NCBI RefSeq assembly: GCF_947501405.1
Contig: NZ_CANMVK010000001.1
Coordinates: 930,001 to 994,000 of the forward strand
DNA length: 64,000 bases
Reading direction: 5' to 3'
Source: an uncultured Hoeflea sp.
GTDB lineage: Bacteria; Pseudomonadota; Alphaproteobacteria; Rhizobiales; Rhizobiaceae
The notes beneath the pieces were generated by a model. The model did no database searches, was not told the origin of the DNA, and saw only the letters and a list, made by a program, of their open reading frames with translations. Position numbers and translations under genes: made by a program. Of the stretch, positions 35,230-45,395 are shown in pieces (within the stretch, counting starts at the first letter, position 1; the number at the start of each line of letters is the position of its first letter).

Positions 35230-38200
35230 ATGAGCCACCTGCTCGACAGACTGAATTTCTTTGCCAGCAAGCGCGTCGACACTTTCTCCGATGGCCATGG
35301 CGAAACCACGAACGAGAGCCGCGATTGGGAGGACACATACCGCAATCGCTGGCGTCATGACAAAATCGTTCGTTCCACCCACGGGGTGAACTGCACCGGC
35401 TCGTGCTCCTGGAAAATCTATGTCAAGTCCGGGATCGTCACCTGGGAGACCCAGCAGACCGATTACCCGCGTACCCGGCCCGAATTGCCCAACCACGAGC
35501 CGCGTGGTTGTGCCCGCGGCGCCAGCTACAGTTGGTATCTCTATTCCGCCAACCGGGTGAAAACGCCACTGGTGCGAGCCCGGCTGATGAAGATCTGGCG
35601 CGAGTTGCGCAAGACCCAGACCGCAATTGAAGCCTGGACGACGATCCAGTCAGATCCGGCGTTGCGCGCGGAATATGTCACGCGGCGCGGCAAGGGCGGT
35701 TTCGTGCGCGCCACCTGGGAGGAGGCGACCGAAATCACCGCCGCCGCCAATGCCTACACAGCCAAGAAATACGGTCCTGACCGGGTGTTCGGCTTTTCTC
35801 CGATCCCTGCGATGTCGATGGTCTCCTATGCGGCCGGATCGCGCTATCTGAGCCTGCTCGGCGGCACCTGCATGTCGTTTTACGACTGGTATTGCGATCT
35901 GCCCCCAGCCTCTCCTCAGACCTGGGGCGAGCAGACCGATGTGCCCGAATCCGCTGACTGGTACAATGCCGGCTTCCTCATCTTATGGGGCTCGAACGTG
36001 CCGCAGACGCGCACGCCGGATGCGCATTTTTACACCGAGGCGCGCTACCGCGGCACCAAGTCTGCGGTTATCTGCCCTGACTATTCGGAAGCCTCGAAAT
36101 TTTCCGATGTCTGGCTCAACGCCAAACAGGGCACCGATGCGGCGCTCGGCATGGCCTTCGGACATGTCATCCTGCGGGAGTTCCATCTCGACCGTCAGGC
36201 CGAATATTTCGAGGATTACTGCCGCAAATACTCCGACATGCCGATGCTGGTTCAGCTCGACAAACGCGGCGGGTCCTACATCCCCGGCAAGCAATTGCGC
36301 GCCTCCGACTTCGCCAAGAAGCTTGGTCACGACAACAATCCGGAATGGAAAACCGTCGGTATTGATGAGACGACCGGCGACGTGGTCGTGCCCAACGGTT
36401 CGATCGGGTTTCGCTGGGGCGAAGATGGCGAGTGGAATCTCGAGGAAAAGGCTGGGGGCGAAGCTGTCAAGCTCAGGATGAGCCAGATCCTCGACAGCGA
36501 CCACGACGCGGTTGTGGGCGTTGAGTTTCCCTATTTCGGCGGTGCTGCGACCAACGGGTTCGAGGTCTGCAACCACCCCGAGGTGCTGACCCGCAATGTG
36601 CCGGTGAAGAAGATCAAACTGGCCAATGGCAAAACCGCAATGGTTGCCACAGTGTTTGACCTGTTCTGCGCCAATTACAGCCTCGATCGGGGCTTGGGCG
36701 GAGCGAATGTGGCCACGTCCTATGATGACGATGTTCCATTTACACCTGCCTGGGCTGAAAAGATCACTGGTGTGCGCCGCGACAAGATCATCCAGGTGGC
36801 GCGAGAATTCGCCGACAATGCCGAAAAGACCAATGGCAAATCGATGATCATCATCGGGGCGGCGATGAACCACTGGTACCACATGGACATGAACTACCGC
36901 GCCGCCATCAACATGCTGGTGATGTGCGGTTGCGTGGGCCAATCGGGCGGCGGCTGGGCGCATTATGTCGGCCAGGAGAAGCTTCGTCCGCAGACCGGTT
37001 GGGCGCCGCTCGCCTTCGCGCTCGACTGGGCACGTCCGCCGCGGCACATGAACTCGACATCGGCCTGGTATGCGCACACCGACCAGTGGCGTTACGAAAC
37101 AGTGAGTTCGGCTGAAATTCTGTCGCCCACCGCGCCGGAAGGCGACTGGAAGTCGCTTTCGTTGATCGACTACAACATCCGGGCTGAACGGATGGGCTGG
37201 CTGCCATCGGCACCGCAGCTCAAGACCAATCCGCTGGAGGTGGGTAAAGCGGCCAAGGCGTCGGGCAAGGATGTTCCCGCCTATGTCGCCGAACAGCTCA
37301 AATCCGGTGATCTGGAAATGTCGTGCGAAGACCCGGATGCACCGGAAAACTGGCCACGCAACCTGTTCGTCTGGCGTTCCAACCTGCTCGGCTCCTCTGG
37401 CAAGGGGCATGAGTATTTCCTCAAGCACCTGCTGGGAACCGATCACGGGGTTCAGGGCAAGGATCTGGGTGAGGAAGGCCGGCAGAAACCTGTCGAGGCC
37501 AAATGGCATGACGAAGCGCCGGAAGGCAAACTCGACCTGCTGGTGACAATCGACTTCCGCATGTCGACCACTGCCGTCTACGCCGACATCGTTCTGCCAA
37601 CGGCCAGTTGGTACGAAAAGGACGACATGAACACGTCCGACATGCACCCGTTCATCCATCCGCTGCAGGCGGCGGTGGACCCGGCCTACGAGAGCAAGAC
37701 GGACTGGGAGATCTTCAAGGCGATCGCCAAGAAGTTTTCCGAAGTGTCGCCGGAAATCCTGGGCGTCGAGACCGATGTGGTGCAACTGGCGCTGCATCAC
37801 GACACGCCATCGGAACTGGCACAGCCACAGGTGCTTGATTGGAAACAGGACGAATGCGATTTGGTTCCGGGCAAGACCGCACCGGCCTACATCGCGGTGG
37901 AGCGGGATTATCCCAATGTCTACAAGCGCTTCACTTCGCTTGGTCCGCTCATGGACAAGGTCGGCAATGGCGGCAAGGGGATCACCTGGGACACCAAGAC
38001 CGAAGTCCATCATCTCAAGGCGCTCAACGGCACCGTTGCGGAGGAAGGCCCGACCCAGGGGCTGGCCAAGATCGAAACAGCAATCGACGCCTGCGAGGTG
38101 ATCCTGATGCTGGCGCCGGAAACCAATGGCGAGGTTGCCGTCAAGGCCTGGGATGCGCTGGGCAAGAATACTGGCATCGATCACAAGCACCTGGCCGAAG

Positions 38201-38976
38201 TCAAGCAAGACGAGAAGATCCGTTTCCGCGACATTGCGGCCCAACCGCGCAAGATCATCTCGTCGCCGACCTGGTCGGGGATCGAGAGCGAGGAAGTCTG
38301 CTACAACGCGGGCTGGACCAACGTGCATGAGCTGATCCCCTGGCGTACGGTTTCGGGCCGCCAGCAGCTCTATCAGGATCACAAATGGATGCAGGCCTTT
38401 GGCGAGTTCTTCGTCACCTGGCGGCCACCGGTGGACCTGAAGACCGTCGGCGCGGATATCAATATCTCCGAGCGCGATAACGAGCCGCATGTGGTGCTCA
38501 ACTTCATCACACCGCACCAGAAGTGGGGCATTCACTCCACCTATTCGGACAATTTGATGATGCTGACGCTCAACCGCGGCGGCCCGGTGGTGTGGATCTC
38601 CGAAGTGGACGCCCGCAAGGCGGGTCTGGTCGATAATGACTGGGTCGAGGTCTACAACTCGAACGGCGTTCTCACGGCGCGTGCGGTGGTCAGCCAGCGC
38701 ATGAAGGAAGGTACATTGTTCATGTACCACGCACAGGAAAAGATCGTGAATACGCCGGGATCGCAGATCACCGGCCATCGCGGCGGCATCCACAATTCGG
38801 TGACCCGCGCCACGCTCAAGCCGACCCACATGATCGGCGGCTACGCGCAACTCTCCTACGGCTTCAACTACTACGGAACCGTGGGCTCCAACCGCGATGA
38901 GTTCGTCATCGTCCGCAAAATGACAAAGGTCGACTGGCTGGATCGCCCGGCCGCTACCGTGGAGGCAGCAGAATGA
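35230..38976 (+). CDS. narG: Respiratory nitrate reductase, alpha subunit
   Basis: 1248 residues, the usual length for NarG. The N-terminal FS0 cluster motif is HGVNCTGSC ... RGCARG (His51, Cys55, Cys59, Cys94), with the His ligand characteristic of NarG. The molybdenum-ligand Asp is in YCDLPPASPQTWGEQTD (about residue 223). No twin-arginine motif is present, so the catalytic subunit faces the cytoplasm. It reduces nitrate to nitrite with bis-MGD. The narH start overlaps its stop by 4 bases. Confidence 0.98.
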   Translation: MSHLLDRLNFFASKRVDTFSDGHGETTNESRDWEDTYRNRWRHDKIVRSTHGVNCTGSCSWKIYVKSGIVTWETQQTDYPRTRPELPNHEPRGCARGASYSWYLYSANRVKTPLVRARLMKIWRELRKTQTAIEAWTTIQSDPALRAEYVTRRGKGGFVRATWEEATEITAAANAYTAKKYGPDRVFGFSPIPAMSMVSYAAGSRYLSLLGGTCMSFYDWYCDLPPASPQTWGEQTDVPESADWYNAGFLILWGSNVPQTRTPDAHFYTEARYRGTKSAVICPDYSEASKFSDVWLNAKQGTDAALGMAFGHVILREFHLDRQAEYFEDYCRKYSDMPMLVQLDKRGGSYIPGKQLRASDFAKKLGHDNNPEWKTVGIDETTGDVVVPNGSIGFRWGEDGEWNLEEKAGGEAVKLRMSQILDSDHDAVVGVEFPYFGGAATNGFEVCNHPEVLTRNVPVKKIKLANGKTAMVATVFDLFCANYSLDRGLGGANVATSYDDDVPFTPAWAEKITGVRRDKIIQVAREFADNAEKTNGKSMIIIGAAMNHWYHMDMNYRAAINMLVMCGCVGQSGGGWAHYVGQEKLRPQTGWAPLAFALDWARPPRHMNSTSAWYAHTDQWRYETVSSAEILSPTAPEGDWKSLSLIDYNIRAERMGWLPSAPQLKTNPLEVGKAAKASGKDVPAYVAEQLKSGDLEMSCEDPDAPENWPRNLFVWRSNLLGSSGKGHEYFLKHLLGTDHGVQGKDLGEEGRQKPVEAKWHDEAPEGKLDLLVTIDFRMSTTAVYADIVLPTASWYEKDDMNTSDMHPFIHPLQAAVDPAYESKTDWEIFKAIAKKFSEVSPEILGVETDVVQLALHHDTPSELAQPQVLDWKQDECDLVPGKTAPAYIAVERDYPNVYKRFTSLGPLMDKVGNGGKGITWDTKTEVHHLKALNGTVAEEGPTQGLAKIETAIDACEVILMLAPETNGEVAVKAWDALGKNTGIDHKHLAEVKQDEKIRFRDIAAQPRKIISSPTWSGIESEEVCYNAGWTNVHELIPWRTVSGRQQLYQDHKWMQAFGEFFVTWRPPVDLKTVGADINISERDNEPHVVLNFITPHQKWGIHSTYSDNLMMLTLNRGGPVVWISEVDARKAGLVDNDWVEVYNSNGVLTARAVVSQRMKEGTLFMYHAQEKIVNTPGSQITGHRGGIHNSVTRATLKPTHMIGGYAQLSYGFNYYGTVGSNRDEFVIVRKMTKVDWLDRPAATVEAAE

Positions 38977-40496
38977 AAATCCGCGCGCAAATCGGCATGG
39001 TGCTCAATCTCGACAAGTGCATCGGCTGTCACACATGTTCCGTCACCTGCAAGAACGTCTGGACCAGCCGTGAAGGGGTCGAATACGCCTGGTTCAACAA
39101 TGTCGAAACCAAACCCGGCATCGGCTATCCCAAGGATTGGGAGAACCAGAAACGCTGGAATGGTGGCTGGACCCGGTCGAAATCCGGTAAGCTGCAGCCC
39201 AAGCAGGGCGGCAAATGGCGGATCCTCGCCAATATCTTCGCCAACCCGGACCTGCCGGAAATCGATGATTTCTACGAGCCGTTCGACTTCGACTACGACC
39301 ACCTCAAGTCGGCCCCGGAAATGCAGGCGTTTCCAACGGCACGACCGCGTTCGAAGATCACCGGTGAACGGATGGAAAAGATCGAATGGGGTCCGAACTG
39401 GGAAGAGATCCTTGGTGGTGAGTTTGCCAAGCGCAGCCAGGACTACAACTTTGAAGGCATCCAGAAAGAGATCTACGGCGAGTACGAAAACACCTTCATG
39501 ATGTATCTGCCGAGGTTGTGCGAACACTGCCTCAACCCGGCTTGCGTCGCCTCCTGTCCGTCAGGCGCGATCTACAAGCGCGAAGATGACGGGGTTGTGC
39601 TGATCGACCAGGAAAAATGCCGCGGCTGGCGCATGTGCGTGTCGGGCTGTCCCTACAAGAAGATCTACTACAACTGGGAAAGCGGCAAATCCGAGAAATG
39701 CACCCTGTGCTATCCGCGTCTGGAATCAGGCCAGCCGACAGTGTGCTCGGAAACCTGCGTCGGACGCATCCGCTATCTCGGGGTGATGCTTTATGACGCC
39801 GACAAGATCGCCGAGGCTGCATCCACCGAAAGTGAAATGGATCTCTATGACGCCCAGCTCGGCGTGTTTCTCGATCCCAACGATCCGGAAGTGATTGCTG
39901 AGGCCCGCGCGGTTGGCATTCCCGAAGACTGGATCAAGGGTGCGCAGAATTCGCCGATCTGGAAAATGGCGATGGAATGGAAGATCGCTTTCCCGCTGCA
40001 TCCGGAATACCGCACGCTGCCGATGGTCTGGTATGTGCCGCCACTCTCGCCGATCCAGAATGCGGCGGAAGGCGGCGCCATCGCCACCACCGACAACATG
40101 CCGGACGTCAAGTCGCTGAGGATCCCGGTTCGGTACCTCGCCAACATGCTGACTGCGGGCGACGAAGCTCCGGTCGTCACCGCTCTTGAGCGGATGATGG
40201 GGATGCGTGCCTATATGCGGTCGAAGACCGTCGACGGCGTGGTCAATCTCGGCGTCGCCAACCGGGTCGGGCTGACGCCGGCGCAGATCGACGACATGTA
40301 CCAGCTGATGGCGATCGCCAATTATGAGGACCGCTTCGTCATTCCGACCACGCACCGCGAACTGGTCGAGGATGCCTATGACTTGAAAGGCGGCTGTGGC
40401 TTCACCGATGGCAATGGTTGCTCGACGGGAACCTCCAAATCCAAGCTGTTTGGCGGCGGAAAAACATTCCGCTCACCTACGGAGTTCATCGCATGA
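38973..40496 (+). CDS. narH: Respiratory nitrate reductase, beta subunit
   Basis: 507 residues carrying four cysteine groups for iron-sulfur clusters: CIGCHTCSVTCKNVW, CEHCLNPACVASCPSGA, CRGWRMCVSGCPYKK (Trp replaces one Cys, giving the [3Fe-4S] cluster) and CTLCYPRLESGQPTVC. It passes electrons from NarI to NarG. The cytoplasmic subunit is bound to the membrane through NarI. The start overlaps narG and the stop overlaps narJ (ATGA in both), so subunit synthesis is coupled. Confidence 0.98.
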   Translation: MKIRAQIGMVLNLDKCIGCHTCSVTCKNVWTSREGVEYAWFNNVETKPGIGYPKDWENQKRWNGGWTRSKSGKLQPKQGGKWRILANIFANPDLPEIDDFYEPFDFDYDHLKSAPEMQAFPTARPRSKITGERMEKIEWGPNWEEILGGEFAKRSQDYNFEGIQKEIYGEYENTFMMYLPRLCEHCLNPACVASCPSGAIYKREDDGVVLIDQEKCRGWRMCVSGCPYKKIYYNWESGKSEKCTLCYPRLESGQPTVCSETCVGRIRYLGVMLYDADKIAEAASTESEMDLYDAQLGVFLDPNDPEVIAEARAVGIPEDWIKGAQNSPIWKMAMEWKIAFPLHPEYRTLPMVWYVPPLSPIQNAAEGGAIATTDNMPDVKSLRIPVRYLANMLTAGDEAPVVTALERMMGMRAYMRSKTVDGVVNLGVANRVGLTPAQIDDMYQLMAIANYEDRFVIPTTHRELVEDAYDLKGGCGFTDGNGCSTGTSKSKLFGGGKTFRSPTEFIA

Positions 40497-41185
40497 CCCG
40501 GACATTCAAAGCCCTTTCGGCGCTTCTGAGCTATCCCTCGACGGAGCTGCAGGGTGCAATCCCTGCGATCCGCGAGGCGTTCAGAACCGAGGACATCCTG
40601 CTGGCCGGCGAGGTCGCGGCGCTTGGCCCGCTGCTCGACGAGATCGAGACCAGCGACATCTACGATCTGCAGGAGCGCTATGTGCTGCTGTTTGATCGCT
40701 CGCGGACCCTGTCGCTCAATCTGTTCGAGCATATTCACGGGGAGGGGCGCGATCGCGGCGGTGCGATGGTCGATCTGCTCGAGACCTATCGCGCCCATGG
40801 TTTCGACCTGGTGGGGACAGAACTGCCCGACCATTTGCCGGTGCTGCTGGAGTTCGCCTCGACGCTTGAGCCGAATGAGGCGCGGGACATCCTTGCCGAT
40901 GCGGGCCATATCATCGCCGCGCTGGCGGAACGCCTGACGCGCCGGGAAACGCCCTATGCGACGGTGCTGATTGCACTTTCCCAGATTGCGCAGGCCTCGA
41001 CCGAAACCGAGCAGGCACAGGCGCTGTTGTTAGAAAAGGACGACGATCCCGAGGATCTTGAAGCGCTGGATGCTGTCTATGAGGAGGCGATGGTCACCTT
41101 CGGCCCCGATCCCAACGCCGGCTGCCCGGTCAGCCGCGACATTCTCGCCCGCATGGACGCGCCGTTGCGTCCCGCCAATGCCTGA
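40493..41185 (+). CDS. narJ: Nitrate reductase molybdenum cofactor assembly chaperone
   Basis: 230 residues from the ATG at 40493 that overlaps the narH stop; the frame is open upstream but lies inside narH. All-helical TorD/NarJ fold with FKALSALLSYPSTELQ at the N terminus and the family block DLQERYVLLFDRSRTLSLNLFEH, then ELPDHLPVLLEF. NarJ binds the NarG N terminus and is needed for insertion of the cofactor and the FS0 cluster; it is not part of the final enzyme. Cytoplasmic. Confidence 0.96.
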   Translation: MTRTFKALSALLSYPSTELQGAIPAIREAFRTEDILLAGEVAALGPLLDEIETSDIYDLQERYVLLFDRSRTLSLNLFEHIHGEGRDRGGAMVDLLETYRAHGFDLVGTELPDHLPVLLEFASTLEPNEARDILADAGHIIAALAERLTRRETPYATVLIALSQIAQASTETEQAQALLLEKDDDPEDLEALDAVYEEAMVTFGPDPNAGCPVSRDILARMDAPLRPANA

Positions 41186-41203
41186 CGCGAAAGGACATTC
41201 GTC

Positions 41204-41905
41204 ATGACCTATTTTATCTTCGGGGTTCTGCCTTATCTTGCGCTGACGGTTCTGGTCGTCGGATCCATCGCCCGATACGAGCGCGACCCTTTCACCTGGA
41301 AATCATCCTCCAGCCAGCTCTTGCGCCGCAAGCAACTGGTGTGGGGCTCGATCCTGTTCCATGTCGGAATTCTGATCGTGTTCTTTGGCCACCTGATCGG
41401 CATGCTGACGCCGGTGGAGTTGTTTCACGCGCTTGGCATCAGCTATGGATTCAAGCAGTTGATGGCCATCGTGGTTGGCGGCATCGCAGGTGTGATGGCA
41501 ATCGTCGGTGGCGCCATGCTGCTGCACCGGCGGTTGTTTGACCCACGGGTGCGGGCCAATTCCTCCTTTGCCGATACCGGGATCCTGGTGCTGCTGTTTG
41601 CCCAGATCATCATTGGCATGGGCACCATCCTGGTCTCCATCCAGCATCTGGACGGCGGCGAGATGGTCAAGTTCATGGATTGGGCACGTGCGATTTTCAC
41701 CTTCAGGGCTGATGCCTGGCACATCGTCGCTGACGTGCACTGGATCTACAAGCTGCACATCTTCCTGGGGCTGGTGATCTTCATCCTGTTTCCGTTCACA
41801 CGGCTGGTGCACATGCTTTCGGTGCCGGTGCGCTATGTGTTCCGGCCTGGCTACCAGATCGTGCGCACCCGCAAGCGCGAAGCCGGGATGGAGCAACGGC
41901 CATGA
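41204..41905 (+). CDS. narI: Respiratory nitrate reductase, gamma subunit (cytochrome b)
   Basis: 233 residues with five membrane segments. Haem-ligand histidines lie in LFHVGILIVFFGHLIG (helix 2) and in VHWIYKLHIFLG with the following RLVHML region (helix 5). It takes electrons from quinol at the periplasmic side and passes them to NarH. It begins 18 bases after narJ, and its stop overlaps the start of the parvulin gene by 4 bases. Confidence 0.97.
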   Translation: MTYFIFGVLPYLALTVLVVGSIARYERDPFTWKSSSSQLLRRKQLVWGSILFHVGILIVFFGHLIGMLTPVELFHALGISYGFKQLMAIVVGGIAGVMAIVGGAMLLHRRLFDPRVRANSSFADTGILVLLFAQIIIGMGTILVSIQHLDGGEMVKFMDWARAIFTFRADAWHIVADVHWIYKLHIFLGLVIFILFPFTRLVHMLSVPVRYVFRPGYQIVRTRKREAGMEQRP

Positions 41906-42696
41906 AACAGACGTTCACCAATATCAGTGTCAACGGCGAGCTCATCCCGCCGGAACTGATCGCCACTGAAGCGCAGAACCATCCTGCGCCGAAGGGCAAG
42001 CCGGGCATGGCCTGGATGGCGGCGGCGCGGGCACTGGCGATCAAGGTCATGTTGCTTCAGGAGGCGCGGCGTCGCGGTATCGTGCCGTCACCGATCGAAA
42101 TTGCGCCGGGACAATGGGAAACCGAAGACGAGGCGTTGATGCGCCAGCTTCTCGACGAAGTAGTGGCGCCGGCTTCGCCGACCGAGCAGTCTGTTCGTGC
42201 GGCCTATGATGCCGATCCCGAGCGATTCCGGTCACCAGCGCTCTATGAAGCTGCGCATATCCTGTTTGCGGCAGCCCCCGATGATGTGGTCGCTCGCAAG
42301 ATCGTACGCGACCGGGCGGTTGCCGTGCTGGACAAGGTTCTGGCTGAACCGAAATCGTTCGATGCGCTGGCGCGGGATCACTCGGCATGTAGTTCCAAGG
42401 GCAATGGCGGCCGTCTTGGCCAGATTTCGGCTGGTGACACGGTGGCCGAATTCGAGGCCGCGCTGGACCGGCTCGACGAGGGGCACATCGCCAGCGAGCC
42501 TGTGGAGAGCCGTTACGGTTTCCACATCATCCGGCTCGATGCGAAGGCTGAGGGCGCGGTGCTGCCGTTCGAATCGGTTGCGCCGGGGCTCAGGGCGGCG
42601 CTGGAAAAGGCTGAATGGGCGCGTGCAAGCCGCGATCTTGTCGAACGTCTGGCGGCCGAGGCCGAGGTGACGGGAATCTTGCTGCGGGCGGCCTAG
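41902..42696 (+). CDS. Parvulin-type peptidyl-prolyl isomerase of the nar operon
   Basis: 264 residues. The rotamase domain spans about residues 105-215, with LYEAAHILFAA, FDALARDHSACSSKGNGGRLG, EFEAALDRLDEGHIASEPVE and RYGFHIIRLD. The N-terminal 100 residues are helical, as in NifM. There is no signal peptide, so it acts in the cytoplasm, probably on folding of a nitrate reductase subunit. A parvulin gene after narI is known in several alpha- and betaproteobacterial nar operons. It overlaps narI by 4 bases. Confidence 0.92.
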   Translation: MKQTFTNISVNGELIPPELIATEAQNHPAPKGKPGMAWMAAARALAIKVMLLQEARRRGIVPSPIEIAPGQWETEDEALMRQLLDEVVAPASPTEQSVRAAYDADPERFRSPALYEAAHILFAAAPDDVVARKIVRDRAVAVLDKVLAEPKSFDALARDHSACSSKGNGGRLGQISAGDTVAEFEAALDRLDEGHIASEPVESRYGFHIIRLDAKAEGAVLPFESVAPGLRAALEKAEWARASRDLVERLAAEAEVTGILLRAA

Positions 42697-42779
42697 CCGC
42701 AAGAGCCGCTCCAAGTGATATCTCACCCGGGGCATTCGCGGCAAGCGCGGCTGCACCGGGAAACTGAAGGGACCGAGCC

Positions 42780-43301
42780 ATGCCGTTGGCTTTCATTCGC
42801 ACCACCGAACGCGGACAGACCGACTGCTTGCTGTGGCAATTCGCCGATGAGATGCAGGCGCGGGGCTTGCGGCTTTCGGGTGTGGTGCAGACCAATTCCG
42901 AACGTCCCGGCGCCATCGCCTCGCATCATTGCGACATGGATGTGCGGGTTTTGCCGGACGGTCCGAAAATCCGCATCAACCAGGTGCTGGGCGAGGAAGC
43001 CCGCGGCTGCCGGCTCAATCCGGCCGCGCTGGAAGAGGCTGTGGCGCTTGTGGAGATCTCGCTCGATCCGGCGCCGGACCTGTTGATCATCAACAAGTTT
43101 GGCAAGCACGAGGCTGAGGGCAGGGGATTCCGGCCGCTGATCGCCGGGGCGATGGCCCGTGGCATCCCGGTGCTAATCGGCGTGAACGCACTCAATTTCG
43201 AGGCCTTCCAAGACTTCGCCGGAGATCTGGCAGAGGAAATCCCGGCTGAGGCCGCGGCGCTTGCCGTCTGGCTTGAGCAGTTCGACCGCCAGGCGGCCTG
43301 A
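42780..43301 (+). CDS. DUF2478 domain protein
   Basis: 173 residues. The DUF2478 pattern is LRLSGVVQTNSERPGAI, DLLIINKFGKHEAEGRGF and GIPVLIGVN, resembling a P-loop NTPase fold in which the N-terminal loop (RTTERGQTD) lacks the canonical GKT/S, so nucleotide binding is doubtful. Such genes are usually found next to molybdate transport or molybdoenzyme genes. It lies 83 bases after the parvulin gene at the end of the nar operon, which fits a role in molybdenum handling. Function unproven. Confidence 0.87.
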   Translation: MPLAFIRTTERGQTDCLLWQFADEMQARGLRLSGVVQTNSERPGAIASHHCDMDVRVLPDGPKIRINQVLGEEARGCRLNPAALEEAVALVEISLDPAPDLLIINKFGKHEAEGRGFRPLIAGAMARGIPVLIGVNALNFEAFQDFAGDLAEEIPAEAAALAVWLEQFDRQAA

Positions 43302-43339
43302 TTACGGCCGCTTAGTCGCTGCGGCGGCTCGAGGCGGAA

Positions 43340-43353
43340 TTGACTTCGGTCAC
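43340..43353. promoter_or_regulatory. Near-consensus Fnr-type box upstream of ldh
   Basis: TTGAC-TTCG-GTCAC has the Fnr-box shape with one asymmetric base (final C in place of A). Its centre is about 87 bases before the ldh ATG. Two better boxes occur in front of the usp-nar and ppsA operons, which raises its credibility. Confidence 0.45.
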
Positions 43354-43391
43354 GTTGCCGCCTGCTGAAGTTTCCTAGTAGTATCGAGTAA

Positions 43392-44366
<975 letters not shown>

Positions 44367-44384
44367 GGCGCAGCCGCCGGGCGC

Positions 44385-45332
44385 TCAAAGCTCTGCGGTT
44401 GACACTTTTTCCAAAATTTCATCCGCCGTCGCCTTGGAGCACAGTTCGGTGGCCGGGGTGAGTACCGCCGAACCGGCCGCGGCAACACCCTTGCGGATCG
44501 CATCGCGGAAGCTGCCGCCGTCCGAGAGTTCGAGGGCTATGGCCGCCACCATGCTGTCGCCGGCGCCCACCGCGCTCAAGGGCTCGATCGCAGGCGGCTG
44601 GCAGAATATGCGCTCGCTGGCAGAAACGCCGACGGTGCCTTTTGCGCCCATCGACATCACCAGCCTTCGGGCGACACCTTCGTCGACCAGTTGCCGGCCG
44701 TAGTCGGCGAGTTCGGCCGGCGAGGCAAACACCTGTCCGGAGACTTCGGTGGCTTCGGCGCCATCCATCCTGAGCATGGCGAAGGGGGTGTCGCGATTGG
44801 TTGCGGCTGCCGTGAGCGCCGGGCCTGAGGTGTCGAGGATGAGCTCGGCGCCATTGTCGACCGCCAGCCGGTTGATGGTGCCGGCAATATCGGCGGGCAC
44901 GCCGGGCGGAAGGCTGCCAGACATCACCACGATGCGGTTTTTGGTCAAATGCGGGGCAAGCTGTTCCAGCATTGCCTCGGTCTGGGTTTGAGACCACACA
45001 GGGCCTGGCAATTGAAATCGGTATTGTTTGGTGGTGCTGGTTTCCAGAACCGCGATCGATTGCCGCGTGTTGCCGGCCACCTGATAGTTGATGACGTCAA
45101 TGCCTTCGGCTTCCAGCAGCAGGCGGAACAGCGTGCCCGTCTGCCCGCCAAGTGCGACGAAGGCAGTCGAGTTGCCGCCAAGCCGCATGGCCGCGCGCGA
45201 TACGTTGACGCCGCCGCCGCCGGGATCGTGCCGCGGTTCGCTGCAGCGCAGCTTTGGCCCCGGTGTCACCGCGCCGACCGATGTCGAGACGTCAAAGGCC
45301 GGGTTGAGGGTGACGGTGAGGATTTCGGACAT
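44385..45332 (-). CDS. pfkB: 6-phosphofructokinase II / 1-phosphofructokinase-family sugar kinase
   Basis: 315 residues of the PfkB family. The substrate-binding loop KLRCSEPRHDPGGGGVNVSR closely follows E. coli Pfk-2, and the C-terminal catalytic motif is SAVGAGDSMVAAIALEL with the base Asp in GAGD. It phosphorylates fructose 6-phosphate, or less likely tagatose 6-phosphate or fructose 1-phosphate, with ATP. It sits 63 bases downstream of ppsA on the same strand and is probably co-transcribed. Many Rhizobiales lack a phosphofructokinase, so its presence beside nitrate respiration genes is notable. Confidence 0.88.
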   Translation of the reverse strand: MSEILTVTLNPAFDVSTSVGAVTPGPKLRCSEPRHDPGGGGVNVSRAAMRLGGNSTAFVALGGQTGTLFRLLLEAEGIDVINYQVAGNTRQSIAVLETSTTKQYRFQLPGPVWSQTQTEAMLEQLAPHLTKNRIVVMSGSLPPGVPADIAGTINRLAVDNGAELILDTSGPALTAAATNRDTPFAMLRMDGAEATEVSGQVFASPAELADYGRQLVDEGVARRLVMSMGAKGTVGVSASERIFCQPPAIEPLSAVGAGDSMVAAIALELSDGGSFRDAIRKGVAAAGSAVLTPATELCSKATADEILEKVSTAEL

Positions 45333-45395
45333 GGGGCAGGGCGGGCTCGGTGCGTGCTGTCGGGAAAGCGCGAAAGGAAGCGCGGCGCGCTCCGA

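Noticed and set aside
35983-38850. Very long open frame of about 950 codons on the minus strand opposite narG
   Set aside because: It mirrors the strong third-position GC bias of narG, has no ribosome binding site and no recognisable domain; it is a shadow of a certain gene.
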